From positions 22,764,701 to 22,828,700 of the forward strand of contig OY540816.1 of NCBI GenBank assembly GCA_961205875.1: a stretch of 64,000 bases of DNA, read 5' to 3'. How positions within the stretch are numbered: the stretch's first letter is position 1; every line of letters begins with the position of its first letter. Under the pieces are notes generated by a model that ran no database searches, had not been told where the DNA came from, and saw nothing but the letters and a program-made list of their open reading frames with translations. A program made the translations under genes and the position numbers. Below are positions 11,181-21,069 of this stretch, in pieces. The stretch is from Sialis fuliginosa. Taxonomy: Eukaryota; Arthropoda; Insecta; Megaloptera; Sialidae.

Positions 11181-12570
11181 TAATGATAATGTTGAAGTAA
11201 AGTTACAGTCAATTGTTGACTTGACTATAAAAAGACTAAGTTTAGTTCAAAATGAAGTTTTGGATAGAATTATTGTTGATGGAGTATTAAAAATAAGAAA
11301 CATAACAATAATTTTTAAATGGGGGTGTGATGGTAGTGGTGGACAAAGTCGTTACAAACAACAAGCCGACACGGAGAATTTTGAAGACGCAAATGTTTTG
11401 ACAACATCATTAGTGCCTTTACAAATATTCGGGTTCAATGAAATAAATAACAGGGTTATATTATGGCAGAACCCCCGACCGTCATCGACGTCATATTGCA
11501 GGCCTATTAAATTTATATTTGCAAAGGAGACTGAGCAGCTAGTATTAGAAGAATTTAAAAGTGTCCGTGATCAAATTGCAACAATTTCACCGACAATTGT
11601 TGAGTTTAACGGTACTGTGATCGAAGTAGCTCACATATTTGAAGAAACCATGGTCGATGGCAAAGTTTGCAACATTTTGGCATTCAATAAGGCCACTCAA
11701 AAATGTTATATTTGTCAAGCGACTCCTAAAGACATGAATAACTTAGAACTTATAAGAAAACGAAAAAGCGATGCTGAGAACTTTTCTTGGGGCTTATCTA
11801 CACTGCATGCCCAGATAAGATTAATGGAGTGTATTTTACACATATCCTATCGGTTAAACGTGCAGAAATGGCAATGCCGCACGGCAGAAGAAAAAGAAAG
11901 CGTTGCGGCCAGAAAAAAACACATAATAGACCAGTTTAGGTCAAAAACAGGCTTATTATTAGACACGCCCAAACAAGGAGGTGGAAACACCAATGATGGG
12001 AATAGTGCAAGGAAATTTTTTAAGAACCCTACAATAACTGCTGAAATAACAGGTGTAAATAAAATTCTTATTGAAAGGTTTTACGTTATACTACGGACAT
12101 TGACATCAGGATATGAGATTAACATAGATACATTTAAATCATATTGTGACGAAACCGCAGATTTATACATATCATTGTACCACTGGTACCCAATGCCCGT
12201 TACTCTTCATAAGATATTGCTACATGGGCCAGAAGTAATACAAAACTTTCTTCTTCCTATTGGACAAATGTCTGAAGAAGCGCAGGAGTCTCGACATAAA
12301 GAATTTAGAAAATTCCGGCTCGAATATTCACGAAAAGTGTCAAGAAAGTTGACAAATACGGACATTCTGCACAATTTGCTGATAAGCTCCGACCCTGTTA
12401 TAACGTCTTTGAAGAAAGTCGAGAAGACAAAAGCATTACCAATTGATCCGGCTGTTTTGAAATTAATACAGCCACCAAATATTAGTGTAATAACAGAAGG
12501 ACAGCAACAAAATGATAGTGATCATAATACTAGTGATTCAGATGATACAACTGACAGTGAATATAATTGA
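9877..12570 (+). CDS. In-frame fusion of a Mutator-like transposase (N-half) and a Transib/RAG1-like transposase core (C-half)
   Basis: The frame encodes 897 residues without interruption. Residues 1 to about 431 are a Mutator-like transposase: a basic N-terminus, a Cys-rich segment near 80-110 (CRSC...CMCG), 'SGDGSWKKRGYTSLYG' with D206, Cys/His pairs at 239-267, 'YIGDGDSKTF' with D304/D306, 'ECVGHVQKRMGTRLRN', and a stop of similarity after 'SFKHP'. The usual downstream TQNxNES-like block is missing. Residues from about 439 to 897 are Transib/RAG1-like: 'KWGCDGSGGQSRYKQ' (D485), 'VDGKVC' (D594), CYIC (C610, C613), 'HKILLH' (H778, H783) and 'SEEAQESRHKEFRKFR' (probably E804). These align with RAG1 D600, D708, C727, C730, H937, H942 and E962. 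The C-terminus is acidic and Ser/Asp-rich. The Transib part cuts DNA next to CACAGTG-type ends in known relatives. Start choice: first ATG of the frame, just after MULE 5' sequence. Whether the fusion is expressed or active is unknown. Confidence 0.88.
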   Translation: MSSYPKGDRCKRERAAEPRKRKFHGNRFTSVSSDDGDLHTSRSEQKLKAASSDDIIIHSSHCYRIIEFISVFLALSEIAVCRSCKQKLTFAESGHRGLGFKIVVQCMCGRREIQSGPFINTGYEINRRIVFVMRLLGIGREGINVFCGLMDISAGFTKSTYQQIVQHLYAASKTLFESTCEKAVTEEKKKNVEHGRPANHVKVSGDGSWKKRGYTSLYGVTTLIGYYSGKVIDLIVKSGYCHSCTLHKNSLDEDAFEEWYEDHKDSCSSNHTGSSGKMEVDSITEMFSRSVEKFGVMYSNYIGDGDSKTFTGILNSNPYGDECTVTKNECVGHVQKRMGTRLRNKRKTEKLGGKNGLTESLIKKLTIYYGLAIRRNVNSVEGMKRAIMATLDHYCSTDKNPRHKNCPEGPESWCEWRKAKAANNLASFKHPARLINDNVEVKLQSIVDLTIKRLSLVQNEVLDRIIVDGVLKIRNITIIFKWGCDGSGGQSRYKQQADTENFEDANVLTTSLVPLQIFGFNEINNRVILWQNPRPSSTSYCRPIKFIFAKETEQLVLEEFKSVRDQIATISPTIVEFNGTVIEVAHIFEETMVDGKVCNILAFNKATQKCYICQATPKDMNNLELIRKRKSDAENFSWGLSTLHAQIRLMECILHISYRLNVQKWQCRTAEEKESVAARKKHIIDQFRSKTGLLLDTPKQGGGNTNDGNSARKFFKNPTITAEITGVNKILIERFYVILRTLTSGYEINIDTFKSYCDETADLYISLYHWYPMPVTLHKILLHGPEVIQNFLLPIGQMSEEAQESRHKEFRKFRLEYSRKVSRKLTNTDILHNLLISSDPVITSLKKVEKTKALPIDPAVLKLIQPPNISVITEGQQQNDSDHNTSDSDDTTDSEYN

Positions 12571-12574
12571 TATA

Positions 12575-12580
12575 AATAAA
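12575..12580 (+). promoter_or_regulatory. Poly(A) signal AATAAA of the Transib gene
   Basis: AATAAA starts eight bases after the last base of the coding frame, within the Transib right arm. It is a sensible cleavage signal for the fusion transcript. Confidence 0.6.
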
Positions 12581-12670
12581 TACAGAAATTATGTAAATTA
12601 TATATTTTTATAATCTATTTTTATTTACAAATATATACATAATGAAATTTAATCGAATTGTTTGTTTTAA

Positions 12671-12709
12671 TAATTTTGTCCCGCTAGATTTTCAAAATCG
12701 CACACTGTG
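12671..12709 (-). repeat. Transib right terminal inverted repeat, 23-RSS-like
   Basis: Read inward from 12709 it is CACAGTG, 23 bases, then ACAAAATTA. It matches the left end at 33 of 37 positions. Differences are at positions 9, 10, 18 and 28 from the tip, all in the spacer. It is followed outside by the duplicated CGGCG. Confidence 0.85.
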
Positions 12710-12729
12710 CGGCGTTCTGACTCTGTGAT

Positions 12730-13113
12730 AAAGACATTTGTGTTATGATTTTGGGAAATTTGTCAACGGAAGATAGTAATTTTTAATAAGTGTGTGTTGG
12801 TACGCATTTGATAGGGTTCTGTAGCCATTATCATTAGCATTATCTACTCGATAATACGTATCAAGAGTAAATGCACAGTGCTTTCTCGTGCTTAATTCAC
12901 CAAAGGTAGTTAATTATTGAACAAAAAGACATTTGTGTTATGATTTTGGCAAATTTGTCAATGGAAAATGGTAATTTTTAATATAAACGGCCAAGTGTGA
13001 GTTGGCACGCATTTGATAGGGTTCTGTAGCCATTCTCACTAGCATTATCTACTCGATAATACGTATCAAGAGTAAATTCACAGTGCTTCCTCGTGCTTAA
13101 TTAATCAAAGGTA
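12730..13113 (+). repeat. Two-unit tandem duplication, about 195 bp
   Basis: The block from 'aaagacatttgtgttatgat' to 'gtagttaattattgaac' occurs at 12730 and again at 12925. Each unit ends in family B left-end sequence (CACAGTGCTTTCTCG or CACAGTGCTTCCTCG). The duplication therefore involves the family B boundary. Confidence 0.85.
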
Positions 13114-13750
13114 GTTAATTATTGAACAATTTAAATAAAATAATAATGAATAAATTGCCTGGCATTGGTTAACCATTTGATTTTTATACAATTTTACTAA
13201 AAAATATTAGTTCGAAATTTTTTTTAAGATACACCTGATTATTTTTTCGTAAATTTTTAATTTTTTGACAATTTCAATCTAAATCTAAAATGCAAACGTC
13301 AAAATGATATTTAATATGTTAAAGTAAATATCAATTTAAAAAACAAATGACAATTCTTAAAGTAAATTGAGATAAATCTTTGTAAGGGAATATTTTACAA
13401 CAAACATTGTAGACCTAAATTATAGGAAATTGAATGCTCTACAACAAAGATTCTATAAAATTTTCACGTAACATGTATCGTTCTTGAGATATCTTGAAAA
13501 AATAAATATTTTGGGATGTCCTCAAGCCAGACTCAACCATCCAACTAAGTTTCATTAATATCGGTTCAGTGGTTCATGAATTATACGTGTGACAAGGATT
13601 CACTCAACAGACAGACTGACAGACAGACACGGAACGAAAAGTGTTTGTCTTGACTTGAAACGAACAAATCAATTTAAAATTTAACAATTTTTTTGTCTCA
13701 TTTTAAAACAATCACAAAGTTTCTCGTATCTTCGATATTGCGAGGAAACA
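13084..13750 (+). mobile_element. Family B MITE
   Basis: It opens TGCTTCCTCG and closes near 'ttgcgaggaaaca'. The internal order matches the copy at 6534-7332: 'gcctggcattggttaacca', 'gataaatctttgtaaggg', GACA repeats and 'cgatattgcgagg'. It is shorter by an internal deletion. Confidence 0.75.
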
Positions 13751-15181
13751 AAATTCCGTTTAAAAACAAATAAAAAGATAATCTTGTTATAAAATTCTCC
13801 GGGGGTAGTTTCTACTACATAATTATCGAATAAAAAAATATAAAATATGAATGCGCAAATGGCGTAGATATTTTGCCCACGTTCAGAATTCTCGTGCGGC
13901 TGGTTTTATAGAACAATAAAATTCATGTTCGGCAGGGACGGGACCCTATGAATAATACAGAGCCCTTGTTTATGTCCTACCTTCCTCTCATCCATCAAAC
14001 TTTTAACGTTTACTGACTTTTAATTTTCACTGTCTATTACCAAATCACGTTTGACATGGTGATGCTAAATTAACAGATGTCCTATCAAATCCTCAATGTA
14101 ACTTTTAAAAGCTCTATTTTATGTACCAACTTTCTATATACATATAAAATTTAGCGAGAATTCTTAAAAGTTATTTATAGTATATTAATTGAATTTGTGA
14201 AGTTAGTTTTTTTAATGATCGGTTAATTTGGCGTGAAATTGATATTGAAAAATCAGATTGAATATTAATTATTTATTAAATGATAATGACTTTATATTAG
14301 CATGGGTGGGTCAATTATTTATTAAATGGGGGAGGTTTATTAAAATATTAGCTATATAAATAATTTAATAAATTTTTTTCCTAAAATGTTTTTTTATTTT
14401 GAATAGCGTATTTTTGAAGTCCTTGGTCAGATTTTGATAAAAATTATATGGGACCACCTTGGGAGTATATTCTTTCAAAAAATAAAAATTTGTTTAAATC
14501 AGTGCATTTTTGTGGGAGTTATGCCCGAACAAACATAAAAAATATATACAGCCGAATTGAGAACTTTTTTTTTTGAAGTTGGTTAACGTAATTAATGTTT
14601 GCATTCTTTATAAATTAATATATATATAGACCCAATAATACATCTTTTATATTCTATATATAAAGTGTCTTAAAAAAACAATAACAATATATTTCCGCGA
14701 GCGTTCTTTTTAAAATAATGTTTCCGCACATAAAGGGCAAAAATAAATCAAACAAAAATTGACAATGGCTTTTCATTATGTCCCAGAGTTGCAATATATA
14801 ATATCGGACGAAAAGTGCTTGAATAGGCACAATGCGACACAGTGGCGGGTGAGTGTGGGGGTTGTGGGGGTTCATAACGAACCGGGGGATAGGTTCTCGT
14901 GTCTACATGTTCCCACAGGACAGGTGTATGAATAAGTAAATAAGGAAAGAATGTGATGAGCCTGTACGTGTCAAAGGAATGTATTTTTTGTGTATGAAAA
15001 CATTATTAGAACTTAGAATCTGTGAGAGGAGGGGTGGAGGCAATTGCTTTTAGATAAATAAATATTAAATGACTTATTTGAGTTCCCTGTGGGGTTATTT
15101 GTGTCTGTTTGAAAATCAATAATTGGGAGCTTTAAAAATGTAGGAGCAAATTATCGTTTTAAAATTTTTTAAAGTTGATTA
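13751..15181. other. No gene seen
   Basis: AT-rich unique-looking sequence. Short open frames near 14654-14875 lack domain character or flanking splice signals. There is no repeat family I can place. Confidence 0.5.
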
Positions 15182-15571
15182 GGTACTGGCATCAGTTATG
15201 GCCGCTATTTTGTTTATGTTTTTTCTTCGGTAATGGATAAAGTAAAACCAGTAATGAACACGCAGTGATGGACACTTGCTAATGATAAGTACTACGACAC
15301 AAAAGATATAAAAGAAAGAATCGTCAAATTTGAAACAATGTAAAGCAGTTGCTATGATAATATAATAATTAATAATTAGTTTAAATGTCCACCATTTTGA
15401 CACCTATTGGCCGATTGTCATCAAATCACGCTGTAAGATAGTTAAATGTATATAGATTAATATTCAGAAATGGTAGTATTCAAATGTCAACAAATATTTC
15501 TAATTCAGTACATTTAATTGAAAGATAGCCATTACTGGGGTGTTATCATATCCAAGACTGGTGCTAGTACC
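15182..15571 (-). mobile_element. Family A MITE, inverted, internally deleted
   Basis: It begins GGTACTGGCATCAGTTATGG (the family's other end) and closes 'ccaagactggtgctagtacc'. Internal blocks 'aatcacgctgtaagatagtt' and 'ccaccattttgacacctatt' are the reverse complements of those in the plus-oriented copies. Confidence 0.85.
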
Positions 15572-15799
15572 TTTGAATCGGAGACACAAATATCTACGCT
15601 TTAAATTTAGTAATAGAAGTTATAAAAGCACAGCATAGCCCCTCCCTCTTTTCACATACTAAAAATTGAAGAGTGAAAAAATAATTTGACAAATTTAACG
15701 ATTGTCAACTGTTATTTTTACAATGCTTCGCTAATTTGTTCTGATTTGGTTGATTTTTTTTATTAATTATTATTCTAATCTGTGCATTTTGACCTTAAA

Positions 15800-15985
15800 C
15801 AAGAAAAATTTCAATCAATAAGTCTGTAGTACTCACTGAGACAAAAATTTTCCCTAAAAATAATTCAAATCGGTGCTTTTTTACAGTGAACGAAAGACAA
15901 TTCTACATCCAGACACACGCCGTGCGGAAAACAACTTTTCTTTACGTTTTGAAGTTAGTACAATCAGAATTTGCCATTATCTTGG
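15800..15985 (+). repeat. Dispersed repeat (family I), copy 1
   Basis: The block 'gtactcactgagacaaaaat' through 'aataattcaaatcgg' and 'gtgaacgaaag' recurs at 22590-22755. It is non-coding; the short frame across it (15873-16061) is not supported as a gene. Confidence 0.5.
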
Positions 15986-16339
15986 ATACTATTTTTCGAC
16001 GGTATTACAATACTTCCATTTCCTTCGGAACATGGAAGCAAAAATAATTGAGCTAATCTAAGTTTTTATTTGGTTCAGTTGTGAGGGATAAAATCTATTT
16101 TCCGGAATAGAATGAAAAACAAATATTACAATAAGAAATGTAGCAATATACGTTGCTATTGCTTATATATTTTTAGTAGTTTCTATTTTGTTCTATATTG
16201 TTGTTTACCTGTATTGTATTTTGTAAGCTATTGAAAAATTTATATAAAAGACACGGTTGGATTTGATTCATATTTACAAAGAACTGTCTCCAAATAGAAA
16301 ATATTTTCTTTGGAAAAATATATTCTTTTCATATCTTTT

Positions 16340-16650
16340 TATTATGGAAATTGATACAAAAATTAATTGGCAAGATGAATTAAATTACAAAACTTGATAC
16401 TTAATGTATTGAATGTGAAACATGTAGCAACACAAAGCAACAATAGGGCTAATTCGTTGACAATAAGAGCAATATTTTAACTGTTATTTGTATTATGGAA
16501 ATTGATATAAAAACTAATTGGCAAGATGAATTAAATTAGAAAACATTTACGTTTTATTTATTGTATTAAATGTAAAACATGTAGCAACACAAGGCATCAA
16601 TAGGATTAACTCATTGACAATAAGAGCAACAGTTTGCTTGTTCTTTTTAT
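16340..16650 (+). repeat. Two-unit tandem duplication, about 151 bp
   Basis: 'tattatggaaattgata' starts units at 16340 and 16491, and the beginning of a third is seen at about 16648. 'acatgtagcaacacaa' lies in each unit. A family B left-end fragment follows at 16671-16740. Confidence 0.75.
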
Positions 16651-16949
16651 TATGATGGAAATTGATACAAAAACATCTGCCAAGTAAATGCACAGTGGTT
16701 CCTCATGCTAAATTCACCAAAGGTAGTTAACTATTGAATTTGTTTACACGTTTTACTCCCCGGAAGCTTAAAATAACAAAAAAATAAGGTAAATAGGTTT
16801 TTTTTTAAAACATATTACACGGGTGTTACTCAAAGTGGACCCCCCCCCCCCTTATAGCAACCAACTTATAGCAACATTTGTTGATTTAAATAAATTTCGA
16901 AACTTGTTGTTTCTATGTTGATTGTAGATTGAATTTAACTGTAACGAGC

Positions 16950-17185
16950 TTTGATTGGTTGATTCATGGAATTTCTGGTGGAATGTACCAGAAATTTAAA
17001 GAATGTCATTTTTTAAGCGTGTAAGGAAGTGAGACAGGAGTAACCATAAAGAGATAAAAACTAGTGTTCTGACAGAAACGCTCAACATGAAGTGAACATA
17101 AAAGTTCTTTGTTAGTTTCTATATCTTTCTAGTTACTTCTTTCTTCTTACATTCCACCAGAAATTCCATGAATCAACCAATCAAA
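16950..17185. mobile_element. Small hairpin element with perfect 38-bp inverted ends
   Basis: Bases 16950-16987 and 17148-17185 are exact reverse complements ('tttgattggttgattcatgg' and onward), with 160 bases between them. There is no coding frame. It is probably a short fold-back MITE, or the inner part of a larger one. Confidence 0.7.
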
Positions 17186-17708
17186 ACACGTTGTTCTGTT
17201 TTTTGGTCAGACGTGAACGCTCCCAATGATTAAAATAAAAATATTGTTTGAAAGGAGAATTCTATAGGTATTAAATAAATCGATAAATATTGAGTGCAGG
17301 TTTCTTTGTACATAAAACATTGAAGGATTTTCTTTAAATACATCAGAACTCGATACAGTAATTGAATAACAATATTATATTAGAACATAAATTAAATTTC
17401 AATTTCGTTTTGTGTTCTTTAGTTTGATAAATGAAATAAACGTGGATTGCCTTTATGGAATCACTTTTAAACAGTAATTCCAGATACAAAAGCTTGTTAT
17501 TGTAGAATTGACTTTCGTAGAATTTTTATTTACTTTTATTATACAGGCTGGGCCGGTTTGAGATACAGATATTTTAGGAGCTGTCATTGTAAGTAAAAAA
17601 TTGTAATGAAAAAATGGATCTATCTTTAACACCCTCTGAGCTACAGGGTGTTTAAAAACTTCTTTCAGAGAAGGAAGATAATATTAATAATAATATTATA
17701 TAATAATA

Positions 17709-17946
17709 TTTTACCGTATATAACTTATTTAAAGTTATTTCTTAAACTTAAAGACCAAATTGGATGCTGTAAAGGGCAAATTATAACTAAATTAATGTTA
17801 CCTTACGTAACAAAATATATCCTATAACCTGGACAGAGAACATATCTATGAATTAAAAAAAACACGTAATTTGGATAAGTGGTTCTCGAGTTATAAGGGC
17901 ACTAACGGACAGATAGACAGAGGGACGTTGAGCTTTATATATATTA
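17709..17946 (-). mobile_element. Family F copy, inverted
   Basis: Reverse complement of family F blocks: 'aagaccaaattggatgctgt', 'gttaccttacgtaacaaa', 'ggataagtggttctcgag' and, at its end, 'gacgttgagctttatatata'. That last motif is the 5' edge of the family. Confidence 0.65.
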
Positions 17947-18180
17947 AGGATTAGTATGAATTTGGTGAAGGCTCTCTTATGGTGGAGGCGCTAGGTACTG
18001 CCTAATCTGTATAAATGGTTAACGCTTGAACTACTGAACGGATTTTAATGAAACTTTGTTTATAAACTGAACTTGACAAATAGATGGTATCATATAAAAA
18101 ACAACCAAATCAAGTGGAGGGGAAGGGAGGGGGTATTTATGAATGATTAACATCAGAAGTATTTTTATAAAATAATATTA

Positions 18181-18410
18181 GGTATTGGCACCAGTCTTGG
18201 CCGTTTTAAAAGCAAAGTATACTGTTTTTCGGGATTGATGGGCTCCTTTTTTATAATTATCATGAACTCATGTTACTAATAAAACAAGTAAATCAATATA
18301 ATTATCAAGGTCCACAAATATAGTTTGTTTTTTAAATTATAGCCTTTTATTTTATTTATGTTTTTTTTTCTCTCCAGTAATGCACAAAGTAAAACCAGTA
18401 ATGGGCATCG
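18181..18410 (-). mobile_element. Family A MITE fragment, inverted
   Basis: It opens GGTATTGGCACCAGTCTTGG, then 'gaactcatgttactaataaaacaag' type blocks split by small changes, and stops after 'agtaaaaccagtaatggg'. The far terminus is missing. Confidence 0.7.
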
Positions 18411-18542
18411 TTGGAATACACTGTATATTTAAAAAATTAGTCAAATACCCTATTGAGATATGGACAGTGATATACTCAAACTTAAAAAGTTTCGATATTT
18501 GAGTTGAGAGAAGATCATATCTTGTTTATAAGAACATTTGAT

Positions 18543-18731
18543 CTAGACAGACAGCGAGTATGGCACACTGTATGAGTTATCGAGTGGAGAAGACGCCGCC
18601 ACAGACAATGGCCGTGGAATGAAGTTGTAGCAGAACGTGGAGCCCATCTCCATTGTATGTGACTCCACTTCCATTAGTTCCACAGCCACTTTGATCTCAG
18701 TCTGTGAATTTCCGCTCATTAGTTCACTCAC
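18543..18731 (-). CDS. Candidate terminal coding exon of an unidentified host gene
   Basis: The minus strand reads about 62 codons to a TAG. The stretch corresponding to 'TEIKVAVELMEVESH', 'TMEMGSTFCYNFIPRP' and 'LSVAASSPLDNSYSVPYSLSV' (the last read in part) uses codons with more G/C at third positions than surrounding DNA. A splice acceptor 'attcacag' precedes the Thr-Glu-Ile codons. I do not recognise the protein. No other exon of the same gene is evident. The opposite strand also has a short frame after a 'gacagacag' acceptor-like site, so strand is uncertain. Confidence 0.3.
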   Translation of the reverse strand: MSELMSGNSQTEIKVAVELMEVESHTMEMGSTFCYNFIPRPLSVAASSPLDNSYSVPYSLSV

Positions 18732-18861
18732 AGTAACTAATTTCTAAATCACATGATATTGTAATATGTACATACATAACTAGTCTATCCATCTATATAC
18801 ATATACATATGTAGGTATTATCTACTTCAAGTACATGTATTTCATTTATCTTTAATATATA

Positions 18862-19250
18862 TATATATATAAAGCTCAACGTCTCTCTGTCTGTCCGTTT
18901 ATTTGAGAACCACTTATCCTATTTACGTGGTTTCTTTTTTCAAACGTTATGGGCTATATTTTATAACGTTAGGTAACATAACAACTAAGCAGTGCCGATA
19001 ATAGTAAATCAAGTCGGAAAAAAGTTTGCCACCAGCGCACTCTTTTGCAATACGCTGCCTAAACCGTTCAATATTGAACAAAATAATGTAGTAAAGAATT
19101 GTGTAGAATCAAAATATCTACAATAAAGTCTGTGACATCATATATTTAACTTTTATATTTAAGCCACAGTGACTGCTTTTATGTTACAAAAAAAATAAAA
19201 AATAAATGATTTAATCGTCATAAGTAACATCATCCAATTTGGTCTGTTGA
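18862..19250 (+). mobile_element. Family F copy
   Basis: It starts 'tatataaagctcaacgtctc' and continues with the family blocks in order, including 'acgctgcctaaaccgttcaa' and 'taagccacagtgactgctt'. It is truncated on the right. Confidence 0.7.
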
Positions 19251-19921
19251 TGTTAAATCATAAAATAATAATAGCCACGAACATGCACAGAAAAATTATC
19301 TAACTATTGGTGAAAACCGCATTGAAATCGGTTCAGTAATTCTCGAGTTTATAAGCCTCATACAAACGAACATTAATTTTTATATGTATAGATGTATAAG
19401 TATATAATTTTAAAGAAAAGACATATCTTTAAAAACATTAAAATGGTAATGCTAAATTGACATTATTAGCATAATTTAAGAGTGAACGTAGCGTTTAAAT
19501 CATAACAGGTTTATTTATACAAATCTGCATATAACAGAAATTATTTACAATGTAAGTTGAAGTTTTATGAAATCATTATAGATACAGTAATACATATGAA
19601 TGTGTGACTGTACATATAAAGCTATATACTTTATTTATTTCTCCATTTTCCACTATCTATTGAGGAAGTAAATAGCAAGTCTTTGACTCTTAGGTAATAT
19701 TGTGGAGCATTACTTTATACAAGAACAAGAGATCGTTTTCAACTTTCAATGGATATGCAGTGCAAATATTTCTAAGGAAATTTCCCTAATATGCAAATTC
19801 TTATACATGGATGTGTGTATAATTTTCAAACTGCTTCTTGTATTGTATAAAGTGTGATTCGTTTTATTATTTATTATAATTGGAGTATCGTTTTAAAAAA
19901 CGTATAGCTAAATCTAATCCT

Positions 19922-20480
19922 TAAAGTCTGTCTGTCCGTTAGTGCGCTTATCACTCGAGAACCACTTATCCGATTTACGTGGTTTCTTTTTTAATTCATA
20001 GGTACGTACTCTGGCCGGGTTATAGGCTATATTTTGTTACGTTAGGTAATATAAGAAATAAGCAGTGACGTTAATAGTAAATCAAGTCGGAAAAAGTTTG
20101 CTATGTCAGCGCGTTCTTTGCAATTCGCTGCCTTATATTGAATAAAATAATATATTAAAGAATTGTGTAGTATAAAAAGATCTAAAATATAGTGTACGAC
20201 ACCATATATCTAACTTTTATATTTAAGCCACAATGACTGCTTTTATGTTACAAAGAAAATTACAAATATTTGGGTTCTGTTTACGTGGACTTATTACCTG
20301 CAAAACATTAATCCTTATCGAAATAAATGATTTCATCGTCATAAGTACTTAATGTAGATATAATTTGCCCTTTACAGCATTAAATTTGGTCTTTTAGTTT
20401 AAGAAATAACTTTAAATAAGTTATATAAGGTAAAATATTATAAATAATACGAGAACTAAAGAAGTGCAGCATCGGAGCGA
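19922..20480 (+). mobile_element. Family F copy
   Basis: Close in content and order to the copy at 1541-2110, through 'ttacagcattaaatttggtc' and 'gcatcggagcgaggcagagg'. Between 18731 and this copy there is no gene apart from the preceding repeat. Confidence 0.7.
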
Positions 20481-20629
20481 GGCAGAGGGAACGATTCGCA
20501 TGCGATTTTTATCCATCTTTCTCTTATAAATCTACTCACGCATATACACACTATCCTTGGCGTTTCATCTTTAAAACGTGTCATATTTTAAAATCTGTCA
20601 AGGCCATTTCATTTAAAATTTGTTTAGGT

Positions 20630-20880
20630 CATTCCAATTTACAAGTCTTGTTAAAAAACCTGTCCTCAAGCTAGACCTAACAATTCAACCAAATTTCATT
20701 ATTACCTGTTTAGTGGTTCATGAGTTATGCGTGTCACAAAGATTTATGGGACAGACAGACACGAAACGAAAAGGGTTTATCTAGACCTGAAACGGAAAAT
20801 TTTAAAATCGAAATTTTTTTTTTTCCCATTGAAAAATGATCACATAACTTCCTCTATCCTTCGGATATTTGCATAGAATC
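20630..20880 (+). mobile_element. Family B-related fragment
   Basis: It contains 'gttcatgagttatgcgtgtc', GACA, 'tgaaacggaa', a T run and a degraded right end ('acataacttcctctatcctt'). It is diverged from the full copies. Confidence 0.5.
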
Positions 20881-21069
20881 AAAATTGGGCTTGAATTTTC
20901 CATGATTGATATTTATGCAATTAAAAATTTCAGTCAGTTATAATAATTATCCACCCTAAACAAAAATAAAGAGTATAATCTATTTAAAATTTCCTAAAGA
21001 TAAAATTAACTTTATGATTTCTATGCTCACAGCACACTTAAGATTTCTCCCCAAGAATGGCTTAATAAA

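Larger units (their letters stand above)
8527..12709 (+). mobile_element. Transib transposon carrying a MULE fragment (composite)
   Basis: The ends are inverted repeats matching at 33 of 37 positions by eye. Both begin CACAGTG, the heptamer of V(D)J recombination signals. Flanks on each side are CGGCG (8522-8526 and 12710-12714), a 5-bp GC-rich duplication typical of Transib. Contents in order: a short first exon and the N-terminal part of a Transib transposase (8798 to about 9456), a MULE piece (about 9457 to 11180), and the Transib catalytic core (about 11185-12570). A poly(A) signal lies inside the right end. The matching flanks show that the composite sits between one original pair of ends, so the MULE piece entered an existing Transib or arrived with it. 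Confidence 0.9.
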
